Source of the DNA: Paracholeplasma morum
GTDB lineage: Bacteria; Bacillota_I; Bacilli_A; Acholeplasmatales; UBA5453
DNA length: 60,049 bases
Reading direction: 5' to 3'
Assembly (NCBI RefSeq): GCF_016907055.1
Contig: NZ_JAFBBG010000009.1
Span: 1 to 60,049, forward strand
Shown: positions 8,866 through 19,000 of the stretch, in pieces
Layout of the letters: each line of letters starts with the position of its first letter
How positions within the stretch are numbered: position 1 is the stretch's first letter
Notes under the pieces: model-generated
What the model saw: only the letters and a program-made list of their open reading frames with translations
The model's database searches: none
What the model was told of the DNA's origin: nothing
Program-made: the position numbers and the translations under genes

Positions 8866-11787
8866 ATGGAGAATATTCAGCTAGTTAAAAATGGTAGGAC
8901 ATACAATTTCTATAATCACATTGAATCATCAATAATGAACTGTAAAGGTTTTTCTTTTTCTGTTGCATTTATATCAGATGCTGCGATTCAGCTCTTAGTC
9001 GATTCTTTCAGAAATGCACAGTTACGAGGTGTTTCCGGAAAAATTCTAACAACGGATTATATGTTTGGTACTAGTCCAGCTGCATTAAGAAGGTTAATGC
9101 GTTTTCCTAACATAGAAGTAAGGGTGTTTTCGACACTCAATAAAAATACGCGTGGTTTTCACACAAAAGGATATATTTTTGAGTTTGATGATAGAGTACA
9201 GTTGACTGTTGGTTCATCTAATTTGACCGAAAAAGCATTAAAACATAATCATGAGTGGAACTTATCATATTTTTCAAAAGAGAATCCTAGACTTATTAAT
9301 ACATTGTATTCAGAGTTTGATGAGTTGTGGAATGATAACGACGTAATTCCACTTACAAACGAATATATCGATCAATATGAAAAGCAATACAACCATGAAA
9401 AATATTCAAAGTCGAATCAACAGATCTTGATCAAACAATTAGTTGAGTTTTTAAAAGACAATACGGATACAGATATGATTACGCGCATTGCGGATATCTT
9501 TGACATAGAAACTGAAGAGGTCATAGAATATGTCGATGAGCAAATGAAAGGTTCTGAACTTAGACCTAACTACATGCAAGAAATAGCTCTAGAATCCTTA
9601 CAAGACCTACGTAGTAAAGGTCAAAACAAGGGTTTAGTGATTGCTGCAACTGGAACAGGTAAAACATTTTTAGCTGCTTTTGATGTACTTCAAGTCAGTC
9701 CAAAGAGGTTATTATTTGTTGTCCACAGAGAGAAAATCCTAAAAGATGCAATGAAGACTTTTAAGACTATTCATAACGCTAGTATGGGACTTTACACAGG
9801 AACAGAAAAAAGTATCAATGCAGATTACGTGTTCGCGTCGATCCAAACCCTTAGTAGAGAGAAGAATCTATTTAAACTTGCGGAAGATACTTTTGACTAC
9901 ATTATCATTGATGAGGCACATCGTTCTGCAACCCCAACCTACAATAGAGTATTGAATCATTTTAAACCTAAGTTCTTACTAGGTTTAACTGCAACACCAG
10001 AAAGAACGGATACTAATAGCATTTTTGAGATATTTGATAATCAAGTAGCGGCTGAGATAAGACTTAGAGACGCGTTAAAAGAGAATCTAGTGGTTCCTTT
10101 TCACTATTTTGGTATTGAAGATGCCACTACAGATTTAAGTGATATTGACGTATCAAAAGAAATAGATATCGTTGCGGATAGACTAAATATCAAAGCCAGA
10201 GTAGACTTGATTATTGAAAATATATTGAAATATGGACATAGTGGAAATAAAACAAAAGCCTTAGGATTCTGTTTAAACGTAAAACAAGCTGAATACATGT
10301 CAGCAATGTTTAACGAAAGAGGTATGAACTCTGTGTCTTTATCGGCTCTCACTTCAGAATATGATAGAGAAATATATATCGAAAAACTTGAGGATGAAAA
10401 TGATCCTTTGTCATACATATTTACTGTAGATATTTTTAACGAAGGTATCGATATTCCAAGTGTTAATTTAGTATTAATGCTTAGACCTACACAATCACCA
10501 ATTGTTTTCACACAACAACTCGGTAGAGGACTACGTCTTCATCCACTCAAAGACTATTTAACTGTACTAGACTTTATTGGAAATCATAACAAGACATTTA
10601 TGATTCCTATCGCATTATCAGGTCAATCTAATTACGATAAAGATGATATTATGCTTGAAACAAAGTCAAGTTTTTCTTCAATTCCTGGGGATACATTTAT
10701 CAGATTAGAAGAGAAAACAATGACTCAAATATTAAGTCAACTTGAACGTTACAACTTCGATGACATGAAAAATTTAAAAGAAATATATTATGAGGTAAAA
10801 AGAGAAATCAATAGAATCCCTTCACTTCTTGATTATGGATTTGATGGATTAGATCCGGTACGTTTCATCGATAAATCAAAATCGTACTTGGAGTTCGTAA
10901 AAAGAGTAGATAATGATTTTGCTCATACTTTAGGTGAGGACATAATTAGAAGCATTCGATTTATTGATTCTCTGCTTCCAGCTAAGCGTATATATGAATT
11001 CGCTATTCTAGAACAAGTTATTAGACATCACTCTGTATCCTATTCAGATATGGTTACAGAAATCGAAAAACACATTGAACGTGTTGATTATAATGATTTA
11101 AACCATGCGATAGATCATCTAACTGGTGATCTCTTAAATGAACAGGATAAAAAGAGATTCATATTACCTGTTGAGAAGAAAAATGGATATGTAAATCTCA
11201 CTGATCATTTTATAACCCTATTCGATGACCAAATGTTTAAACAATACTATACTAACAGTATCGAATATGGAATCAGAAGATATCAACATGAGTTTGGTCG
11301 AAAAACACGGTCCTATCCAGCTTTTAAGCTCTATTATCAATATGAGAATAGAGAAATTAGCCAGATTGCTAGATATGATAGTATTTATGTAATCCAGAGC
11401 GGTGTATCCAGTAAGAAAAATGATTACTTCTTATTTGTAACTCTCGATAAATCAAACGCACGTGAAAGTCTTAAATTCAAAGATGAATTCATAAACAGAA
11501 AAGAATTTCAGTGGCAGTCTCCAAATAACACTACTAATAATTCCAAGACCGGTAGCAGTTTGATTAACCATAAGGGGTTAGGGATTAACATCCATCTATT
11601 TATTAAAAAAGGTGGAAGTAGAACCGATTTTTATAGTAAGAAATTCATATATATTGGTAAAGTGGATGTTTTATCACATAAAGAAGAAAAACCGATTACT
11701 TTTAAGTTTAGACTTCATAATGAAGTACCTGAAGATGTATATTTTAAACTAACAACGGAGTATCAGAATGATGAAGAAAAGAATTGA
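8866..11787 (+). CDS. SauUSI-like type IV (modification-dependent) restriction enzyme: PLD nuclease + DEAH helicase + DUF3427
   Basis: A 973-residue three-part protein. Residues ~1-160 are a phospholipase-D-type nuclease with H99, K101 and the GSSN block at 116-119. Residues ~235-620 are a superfamily-2 helicase: Walker A AATGTGKT (260-267), DEAH (349-352), GLTATPER (373-380) and the motif VI region QQLGRGLRL. The C-terminal third corresponds to DUF3427. This order and length match SauUSI of Staphylococcus aureus (about 950 residues), an ATP-dependent enzyme that cuts DNA containing 5-methyl- or 5-hydroxymethylcytosine. No methylase is nearby, as expected for type IV. The ribosome binding site is weak. 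The gene overlaps the next Nudix gene by 20 bases. Confidence 0.85.
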   Translation: MENIQLVKNGRTYNFYNHIESSIMNCKGFSFSVAFISDAAIQLLVDSFRNAQLRGVSGKILTTDYMFGTSPAALRRLMRFPNIEVRVFSTLNKNTRGFHTKGYIFEFDDRVQLTVGSSNLTEKALKHNHEWNLSYFSKENPRLINTLYSEFDELWNDNDVIPLTNEYIDQYEKQYNHEKYSKSNQQILIKQLVEFLKDNTDTDMITRIADIFDIETEEVIEYVDEQMKGSELRPNYMQEIALESLQDLRSKGQNKGLVIAATGTGKTFLAAFDVLQVSPKRLLFVVHREKILKDAMKTFKTIHNASMGLYTGTEKSINADYVFASIQTLSREKNLFKLAEDTFDYIIIDEAHRSATPTYNRVLNHFKPKFLLGLTATPERTDTNSIFEIFDNQVAAEIRLRDALKENLVVPFHYFGIEDATTDLSDIDVSKEIDIVADRLNIKARVDLIIENILKYGHSGNKTKALGFCLNVKQAEYMSAMFNERGMNSVSLSALTSEYDREIYIEKLEDENDPLSYIFTVDIFNEGIDIPSVNLVLMLRPTQSPIVFTQQLGRGLRLHPLKDYLTVLDFIGNHNKTFMIPIALSGQSNYDKDDIMLETKSSFSSIPGDTFIRLEEKTMTQILSQLERYNFDDMKNLKEIYYEVKREINRIPSLLDYGFDGLDPVRFIDKSKSYLEFVKRVDNDFAHTLGEDIIRSIRFIDSLLPAKRIYEFAILEQVIRHHSVSYSDMVTEIEKHIERVDYNDLNHAIDHLTGDLLNEQDKKRFILPVEKKNGYVNLTDHFITLFDDQMFKQYYTNSIEYGIRRYQHEFGRKTRSYPAFKLYYQYENREISQIARYDSIYVIQSGVSSKKNDYFLFVTLDKSNARESLKFKDEFINRKEFQWQSPNNTTNNSKTGSSLINHKGLGINIHLFIKKGGSRTDFYSKKFIYIGKVDVLSHKEEKPITFKFRLHNEVPEDVYFKLTTEYQNDEEKN

Positions 11788-12169
11788 AGTAGTAGCTGCT
11801 GTAATAAAAAAAGGTGACAGATACTTCTGCGCGCAACGTAAAGATTATGGGGAATTAGCCAAAAAATGGGAGTTTCCTGGAGGGAAGATCGAACAGGGTG
11901 AAACCCATCAAGAGGCCCTTATCAGAGAAATACAAGAAGAGTTGAACACAAAGATTTCCATTAGCTCCTTTTTAATAACCGTTAATCATGAATACGAATC
12001 ATTCGATCTTATAATGCATGCGTATTTATGTGATATCATCGAAGGTAGTCTTTCAATTATGGAGCATCTTGATGCTAAATGGCTCACTTTGAATGAAATG
12101 AATGAGTATGATTTCGCTGCTGCAGATTTGCCTATAATCACTGAACTTAAATATATGAAAATGATATAG
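11768..12169 (+). CDS. Nudix hydrolase, NudG/MutT-like
   Basis: 133 residues with a complete Nudix box: GGKIEQGE, then REIQEEL. The surrounding residues IEVVAAVI, AQRKDYGELAKKWEFPGGK, an EHLDAKW segment and the closing AAADLPI resemble E. coli MutT and particularly NudG. NudG hydrolyses 5-methyl-dCTP, 5-hydroxy-dCTP and 8-oxo-dGTP. The start lies inside the 3' end of the restriction-enzyme gene, with GGAG at 11757-11760. A second ATG follows directly (11771). The overlap implies translational coupling with an enzyme that attacks modified cytosine in DNA. The exact substrate cannot be told from sequence. Confidence 0.85.
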   Translation: MMKKRIEVVAAVIKKGDRYFCAQRKDYGELAKKWEFPGGKIEQGETHQEALIREIQEELNTKISISSFLITVNHEYESFDLIMHAYLCDIIEGSLSIMEHLDAKWLTLNEMNEYDFAAADLPIITELKYMKMI

Positions 12170-12190
12170 TCCTTCGTGGACTATATTTTC
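12164..12190 (+). terminator. Terminator after the restriction/Nudix operon
   Basis: ATATAGTCC (12164-12172) pairs perfectly with GGACTATAT (12178-12186) across a UUCGU loop, followed by a short TTTC. It overlaps the Nudix stop codon. Confidence 0.75.
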
Positions 12191-12324
12191 TATAATTCAG
12201 AGTTGAAATTTATAAATGCTGTTAATTGATAAAAACATATGGGCTAAACAACGCTTAATTCGCAAATTATAAAAATATGTTATAATAGATTTCGCATAAT
12301 TATATAAGGAGATGATTTTATATT

Positions 12325-13626
12325 ATGGACGACCCCTTGAGTCAAAACTTAGTAGGTTCACTTATTTTAATGGGTGTGTTAACACTTATTAACGCCTTTT
12401 TAGCCGGTGCTGAAATGGCATTTGTTTCCCTTAATCAAAACAAAATTAAGGATTTAGCAGAAAAGAATAACAAACGTGCGAAGAAAGTTCTTTCTTTACT
12501 AGATGATTCAGATGCGTTTTTATCTGCTATTCAAGTAGGTATTACTGTGGCTGGATTCTTAAACTCAGCAAGTGCTTCACAAGCCTTTGTTGGAAGAATT
12601 GCCCCTTACCTTGCAGGCATTCCTGCTGGTGAAACGATTGCTACAATACTCGTTACATTAGTATTATCTTATGTTACGTTAGTACTTGGAGAATTATATC
12701 CAAAGCAATTAGCCTTACAAATACCAGAACGTTACGCACTCGCTTCTGCAGGCGTGATTTCGGTGATGAAGACTTTATTTAGACCCTTTATATGGTTATT
12801 AACCATTTCAACCGGGTTATTAAAGAAGATTACCCCAATCAAGTTTGAACGAAAAGAAGAACGCATTACGAGAGCGGAAATGAAAGCTTTACTTAAAAAT
12901 TCTCGAAATGATGGCGTCATCGATAGCGATGAATTCAATATGATGCGTGGGGTTTTATCCCTAGATTCCAAAGTGGTCAAAGAAATCATGGTACCACGTG
13001 TGGATGCATTCATGATCAACATTCTAGATAACATAGATTATAACATCAAACGAATCATTGATGAATCGTATTCAAGAATCCCAATTTATGAAAATGAAAA
13101 AGATAACATCTTAGGATTTGTAACCATCAAGGATGTCCTTTTAAATATAGATAAGCTAAAGAAGAAAGAGATTTCGTTATTAGACATCAAACGTAATGCG
13201 ATTGTTGTCTTAGAGTCTAGCCGTGTTGACGACTTGCTCGTTAAGTTTAAACAATCTAAACAACTCATGGCAATTGTCATTGATGAATTTAGCGGTCTAG
13301 CAGGTATTGTGACTTTAGAAGACCTTGTTGAAGAAATCGTTGGTGAAATCGACGATGAATACGATGAGGTAACCAAACATTATCAAGTCATTGACGAGAA
13401 TACATTCATCGTTAAGGGTGGGTTGAGTTTAAGTGACTTTAACCACTTGTTTGAAATGGAATTAGATTGTGAACACTATGATACCATCACAGGCTATATC
13501 ATTGAAACGCTTGGATTTATTCCTAAAAAAGAAGATAAAGCTCAAGTTGACATTGAAAAATACATCTTGATTCCTGAACAAATCAGAGGGAACCGTATTT
13601 ACTCGATTAGAGTGATTAAAAAATAA
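12325..13626 (+). CDS. CNNM/CorC-type membrane protein (hemolysin C-like family)
   Basis: A 433-residue protein with the classic layout: a DUF21/CNNM membrane domain (residues ~1-190, three to four membrane segments, AFLAGAEMAFVSLNQNKI), a paired CBS domain (~205-335, VPRVDAFM to IVDEFSGLAGIVTLEDLVEEIVGEI) and a C-terminal CorC/HlyC transporter-associated domain (~345-430). Proteins of this type are linked to Mg2+ efflux. The name hemolysin is historical. AAGGAGATGA precedes the ATG and the gene ends at its own terminator, so it is a single-gene unit. Confidence 0.9.
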   Translation: MDDPLSQNLVGSLILMGVLTLINAFLAGAEMAFVSLNQNKIKDLAEKNNKRAKKVLSLLDDSDAFLSAIQVGITVAGFLNSASASQAFVGRIAPYLAGIPAGETIATILVTLVLSYVTLVLGELYPKQLALQIPERYALASAGVISVMKTLFRPFIWLLTISTGLLKKITPIKFERKEERITRAEMKALLKNSRNDGVIDSDEFNMMRGVLSLDSKVVKEIMVPRVDAFMINILDNIDYNIKRIIDESYSRIPIYENEKDNILGFVTIKDVLLNIDKLKKKEISLLDIKRNAIVVLESSRVDDLLVKFKQSKQLMAIVIDEFSGLAGIVTLEDLVEEIVGEIDDEYDEVTKHYQVIDENTFIVKGGLSLSDFNHLFEMELDCEHYDTITGYIIETLGFIPKKEDKAQVDIEKYILIPEQIRGNRIYSIRVIKK

Positions 13627-13631
13627 TCTAG

Positions 13632-13660
13632 CACCAAAGCCCTCAAGCTTTGGTGTTTTC
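13632..13660 (+). terminator. Terminator after the CNNM gene
   Basis: CACCAAAGC (13632-13640) pairs perfectly with GCTTTGGTG (13647-13655), followed by TTTTC. Confidence 0.85.
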
Positions 13661-13677
13661 ATATATATTATTGATTA

Positions 13678-13691
13678 TGGAAGCGGTACCA
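13678..13691. promoter_or_regulatory. cre-like operator upstream of the GH13 gene
   Basis: TGGAAGCGGTACCA fits the CcpA/LacI-type consensus TGWAANCGNTNWCA at 12 of 14 positions. It lies about 35 bases before the TATAAT (13726-13731) that serves the GH13 gene at 13751. Regulation by carbon source is inferred. No regulator gene is in the window. Confidence 0.45.
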
Positions 13692-13750
13692 ACCATCTAA
13701 TTAATACTATAAAACACGAATCTAGTATAATTAAATCAAGGAGTGATGCT

Positions 13751-15235
13751 ATGTCTAACAAGTTTAAAAAAAGAGAAGCTGATTGGCGTAATGGCGCGAT
13801 TGTCTATCAAGTATTGGTTGATAGATTTAACCCATCTGCCGACTTAGAAAAGAAAAAACACTTATACGCCTATCCAAAAAAATTAAACGCATGGGATAAA
13901 CCCCCAAAACCAGGAACGTTTCTAGAAGATGTTAAATATTGGTCACATGAACTCGATTACTGGGGTGGAGACTTGAAGAGTTTATCCGAAAAACTCGATT
14001 ACATTAAGGCACTTGGTGTGGATGTATTATACCTAAACCCAATTGTAGAATCGTTATCCAACCATAAATATGACGCATCGGATTACTTAAAAATCTCAAG
14101 TGAATATGGCACAAGAGAAGACTTGAAAAAGCTCATTCAAAGCGTCCATGACAATAAGATGAAAATCATGCTAGATGGTGTATTTAACCACGTCGGTGTA
14201 TCTAACCCTATTTTCCAAAAAGCACTGAAAAATGAAAAATACCGTGACTGGTTTGACTTCAATGAAGATTATCCAGAAGGCGTTAGACTTTGGGCAGATG
14301 CTAAGAGCCTACCTGAATTAAACCTAGAAAACGATGCTGTAAAGGACTATATCTATCGTAAGGAAGACTCAGTCATTAGAAGCTACTTGAAAGATGGTAT
14401 TGATGGTTGGCGTTTAGACGTTGCCTTTGACATTGGATTCGACATCTTAAAAGATTTAGAAGATCATGCAAGACTGGAAAAAGAAGATGTCATGGTAGTT
14501 GGTGAGATTTGGAATTATCCAGAAAAATGGTTGAAATCGATAGATGGGGTTATGAACTTTACATTTAGAGAGATTACGCTTCGCTTATTAAGAAAAGAAC
14601 TCAGTCCAAAGAAAGCTCAAAACATGATTACCGATGTGATTATGTCTTCAGGCATTGAACCTATCTTAAAATCCTGGAATCTTTTAGATAACCACGATGT
14701 CCAAAGACTAAAGCACTTACTTAAAGATGAGTTCAATCAAAAACTTGCACAAGTCCTACAGTTTACGCTACCAGGGTCACCTAATCTATATTATGGAACT
14801 GAACTGGGTATGGATGGAGATTCTGACCCACAAAACCGGGCACCAATGCGTTGGGAGTTAAACAATGAAACTAACCCAACCTTACAATGGACTAAGTCGT
14901 TGATTGCCTTAAACAAACAAGAACGAGCCCTTAGAATTGGCGACTATATTCCCGTCGAAGCAGATGACTTATTTGTGTTCATGAGGGTGACTGAAAGGGT
15001 AGAAGATACTTGTATTATCGCGATTAATCCAAATGACTATGAAGTCGCTGAGACCGTCTTATTGAAAGACTCAAGACTTATGAATTTCTCTCAGTTTAAG
15101 ATTGTCTTCGGAGAACACATGGACTTATCCTTATTAGCAGGATTATCTAGATTAAAAATGAAAGCTCACAGTTATATTGTATTTAAACCTAATACACTAA
15201 GAGAAAAGAGTTACACCCCATATAAAAGAGTATAA
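13751..15235 (+). CDS. Glycoside hydrolase family 13 (alpha-amylase/neopullulanase-like)
   Basis: A 494-residue cytosolic enzyme with no signal peptide. All four GH13 regions are seen: DGVFNHVG, GWRLDVAFD with nucleophile D223, VVGEIWN with acid/base E252 and LLDNHDVQRL with D316. It lacks an N-terminal carbohydrate-binding domain, so it is shorter than the neopullulanase encoded at 31403-33220. It probably cleaves or transfers alpha-1,4 glucan oligosaccharides taken into the cell. The exact specificity is not readable. GGAGTGAT precedes the ATG. A cre-like site lies upstream. Confidence 0.85.
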   Translation: MSNKFKKREADWRNGAIVYQVLVDRFNPSADLEKKKHLYAYPKKLNAWDKPPKPGTFLEDVKYWSHELDYWGGDLKSLSEKLDYIKALGVDVLYLNPIVESLSNHKYDASDYLKISSEYGTREDLKKLIQSVHDNKMKIMLDGVFNHVGVSNPIFQKALKNEKYRDWFDFNEDYPEGVRLWADAKSLPELNLENDAVKDYIYRKEDSVIRSYLKDGIDGWRLDVAFDIGFDILKDLEDHARLEKEDVMVVGEIWNYPEKWLKSIDGVMNFTFREITLRLLRKELSPKKAQNMITDVIMSSGIEPILKSWNLLDNHDVQRLKHLLKDEFNQKLAQVLQFTLPGSPNLYYGTELGMDGDSDPQNRAPMRWELNNETNPTLQWTKSLIALNKQERALRIGDYIPVEADDLFVFMRVTERVEDTCIIAINPNDYEVAETVLLKDSRLMNFSQFKIVFGEHMDLSLLAGLSRLKMKAHSYIVFKPNTLREKSYTPYKRV

Positions 15236-15260
15236 GCGCAAGTCTTGCGCTTATTTTTTA
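15232..15260 (+). terminator. Terminator after the GH13 gene
   Basis: ATAAGCGCAAG (15232-15242) pairs with CTTGCGCTTAT (15244-15254), followed by six T. The stem includes the TAA stop. Confidence 0.85.
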
Positions 15261-15339
15261 TAATGGTATTATTTCGAATTCGAAGCATTATCTTTGATAT
15301 TATGTGCTCGTTAGGGTATGATTAACTCGAGGTGTTAAT

Positions 15340-15942
15340 ATGATACATATATACAAAAAAGGCAATAACGACAAAACATTGTTATTACTCCACGGTACTG
15401 GTGGAGACGAATATGATTTATTAGAAATTGGGAAATACATTGACCCAAACGCCAATGTTTTAAGCGTTAGAGGAGAAGTTAATGAGTTTGGACAAAACAG
15501 ATTCTTTAAGCGTTTAGCTGTAGGCGTATTAGATGAAGAGGATTTAAGAATTCAATCTAAGAAACTCTATGATTTTATCACTGAGTCATCAAAGAAATAC
15601 GGATTTGACTTAGATAAGTTGTCACTATTTGGTTATTCAAATGGCGCGAATATTGCAACCAGTTTATTATTCCTCTATGAAGGTATATTTAGAGTCGCGT
15701 TACTGGCGCATCCGATGATGCCTTATAAAGCCATTGATATTCCATTTGATATCAAAGCAGACGTGTTTATCGCTGCTGGACTTAATGATCCTTTAGTTCC
15801 AGTTTCAATGACTCAAAAACTCATTGAAACGTTTAAAACACAAAATGCACTTGTAAAAGCACATTTTGGTAAAGAAGGTCATAGTTTCTCAAATGAAGCG
15901 TTGAACTTGATGGCGAATTTTTATAATGAACACACAAAATGA
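15340..15942 (+). CDS. Alpha/beta hydrolase (carboxylesterase/phospholipase-like)
   Basis: A 200-residue serine hydrolase of the COG0400 carboxylesterase group. The N-terminal LLLLHGTGGDEYDL forms the oxyanion loop. The nucleophile elbow is GYSNG, the acid is in AAGLNDPLVP and the histidine is in GKEGHSFSNEA. No signal peptide, so the enzyme is cytosolic. The substrate is unknown; short-chain acyl esters are usual for this family. A GAGGTG site precedes the ATG. Single gene between two terminators. Stop codon is TGA. Confidence 0.85.
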   Translation: MIHIYKKGNNDKTLLLLHGTGGDEYDLLEIGKYIDPNANVLSVRGEVNEFGQNRFFKRLAVGVLDEEDLRIQSKKLYDFITESSKKYGFDLDKLSLFGYSNGANIATSLLFLYEGIFRVALLAHPMMPYKAIDIPFDIKADVFIAAGLNDPLVPVSMTQKLIETFKTQNALVKAHFGKEGHSFSNEALNLMANFYNEHTK

Positions 15943-15958
15943 GTGTGTTCTTTTTTTT
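15928..15958 (+). terminator. Terminator after the hydrolase gene
   Basis: GAACACAC (15928-15935) pairs with GTGTGTTC (15943-15950), followed by eight T. It contains the stop codon in its loop. Confidence 0.9.
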
Positions 15959-16072
15959 AGATATAAATGGTTTTATCGATAGGCTATAAATGGTAAAATG
16001 TATGTAGTCGGCAATTAGTGGAAATGATTTGCAATCATATCATTAAGTTATATATTTTTTGAGGAGGATCAA

Positions 16073-19000
16073 ATGGAGAAAGAATTATTAAAAGCCTTAA
16101 CAGATCTAAGACAATCACTTAGAGAATCCCATATAGGTGAAAACATTTGTAGCGATGAGGCTTTAAAGAAAATGGTTTCTTTAAACCCCTATAAAATAAC
16201 AGATTTTGATGCCATCAGTGGCTTGGACAGTGACTTTTCAACCCATTATGGCAAGCTTTTTTTAGAGTGCATTAATGATTATCGCTTTTTAGAAGAGAAA
16301 CCGGTCAAGCTTTCAAAAGACGCTTATAAAGTATTAGATCACTATAAAGACAGACTTTCAAACATATCCAGAAGTAATAAGAACTTATATGTCGGTAGAT
16401 TAGACCGTCAAACTGGTATAGATTTAGCTAAACTAGAATTAGAACTAGCCTTGATTAATTTCTTAAGAAGCAATCAAAAGGTTTTAAAGCTGGATAAGCT
16501 ATCCGAATTATCGTTTAGACACTTAACAGAACTCTATAGAGAAACCAACAAAGACCATAAAGAAACTGGTGTATATGACTTATATGTCGCTTACCCATTT
16601 GTAACAGGAACGTTTAAGAAAGAAGACTTTTTCATTAAAGCGCCTTTAGCATTCATTCCAGTCAAACTGATCCGTAATAAGAAATCTTTCTCTATTGAAA
16701 AAGACTTAGATAAAGACATAACATTCAACCGAGACCTACTTGTTACACTATCCAAAATTGAAAAGAGTCAACTTGATACAGATATGCCTTATCTAGATGA
16801 TTTATCGTCTGCAACGATTCAAAATACCCTTTTACCGTATTATGCAAAATACGGGTTAGATATTAAATTTGAAAACCAAGCGATTGTCCCATTTGAAAAT
16901 ACATTAATGGTGAATGTTAAGAAAGAGAAAAAACCATTCACTTATGAATCATTCTGTGTAATGGCAAGGTTTAAGCTATATTCATCGATGATACAAAAAG
17001 ACATGCAAAAAATTCTATCTTTAAATAAGTATAATGACTTACTCGAAGGGCTAATCGATGAGAAAAACCTATTTTCAAAAGAAAAACCATTATCGGTTAA
17101 TGTCTCCAAAACAAGGCTAAAAGAATCGGAAATCTCCTATGTCAATGACCTAAACTACTCACAAGAAAAAGTCATTGAAGCGTTAAATAAAGAAAAAAAG
17201 ATTGTGATTTGGGGGCCTCCTGGAACGGGAAAAAGCCAAACGATTACCTCTTTAATTGCAAGCTCAGTCTTAAAAGGTGAGAATGTCTTGGTAGTCAGTG
17301 AGAAGAAAGTTGCACTGGATGTCATTTATGCACGTCTTTTGAATCAAAAGAAGTATGCCCTTTTCTTAGATGACGCAACTAACAAGCAATCTTTTTATCA
17401 ACAACTAGGTCAATTACTCGACCAAACACCTCCAAAGCGTACATTAAATAATGATGCTTATCAACTTGAAGAAACCATTCAAAAACTATCAGATACCTTA
17501 GATGAAGCATTGGAATTATATTACGGAAGAAAAATCGAAGGTGTAAGAGTCTTTGAGATCATGGAGCGTTATCTCAAAGACAAAGATATTAAACCGTATC
17601 TTAAACCTAAGGATGTCTTGAAGTTGTTTGAACTTAAACTTCGTAAACCAACCTTTGCCCATATCAAGTATCTAGAAACTACATTTGATAAAGATGATAA
17701 ACTCTTAAAATTTATCGATTATCAGACCTATATAGAGAAATACCCATGGTTCAAACGCATTGAAACGAAGGTGTCAAGAAGTGGCAGACTTGCGTTTAAC
17801 GAGTTTTTAGTAGAACTTGAGCATTACCGCTCAAGTTATCTCAAAAAAGGGTTCTTTGGAAAAAGAAGTACCCTAAAACGTTATTATCAGGCACATGAGA
17901 ATACCCTTAACTTTCTTACAACCAAAAAGAGCATTCATAAGAATCTATTAAGAACGTTGTTCTTTAATGAAGCCTTTAAAGAGTACTTAAATAAGGAACT
18001 CACTAGATTGGACAAAACCAAAACAAACTACCTAGCTCTCAATAAACTTGCAATTTCTTATATTGATTTATTCATTATCGAACCCGTATTAAAAGAAGAG
18101 AACTACAAGTTAAGAAGTTACTTGTTTGATGGATACTATACAGGTTTCATCGAAAACTTTATTGCGAAACATCAAAAGTACTTATACATATTAGAAGACT
18201 ATGAAAAGTACTCAGATAAGATCAATGAGCAAATGAACCATAAACGTCAAATTAGTGAAGAATCATTTGAAATGATGCTTTTCCAAAATGCTTTAAACTT
18301 ATCTAACACCAAGCGAATTATGGACATCAAACGCGTGTTAGAATCTGACAGAAAACCGAGTATTAAAGCCTTTTTCGACCACTTTTATTTAGAGGTTATC
18401 AGTAACGTCAAAATCTTCTTAATGACACCAGAATCAATTAGTGCGGTACTGCCACTTGAAACACAAATGTTTGATTTGGTGATATTCGATGAAGCATCCC
18501 AGCTTTATGTTGAAAAGGGAATACCAGCAATCTATAGAGCGAAAAAAGTAGTTATTGCAGGCGATCCTAAACAACTAAGACCATCTGCTTTAGGGGTAGG
18601 TCGAATTGAAGAGGAAGAACTGACAGATTTAATCGAAAGTGACTTAAACTTAGATGCCAAGAGTCTACTAGACCTTGCGAGATACCGTTATAAAGAAACC
18701 CTTTTAAACTATCACTACCGAAGTAGGTATGAAGAATTAATCGCATTTTCAAACTATGCGTTTTACGATGGAAAACTAGTCGTTTCACCAAACGTATCCA
18801 AACCGTTAACGCCACCCATTGAATATGTGTATGTAAAAGAGGGAACCTATGACCAAAAGCGAAATATTCCTGAGGCTGAAGCGGTGGTTAAGCTATTAAA
18901 GAAAATACTTAAAGAAAAAGATCCTAGTGAATCCGTGGGAATCATTACGTTTAATAGTACTCAAAGAGATACGATACTTAACTTGCTCGATGAAGTGAGT

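Noticed and set aside
15273-15284. TTCGAATTCGAA palindrome as an operator
   Set aside because: Single 12-base palindrome without a placed promoter; may be chance in AT-rich DNA.
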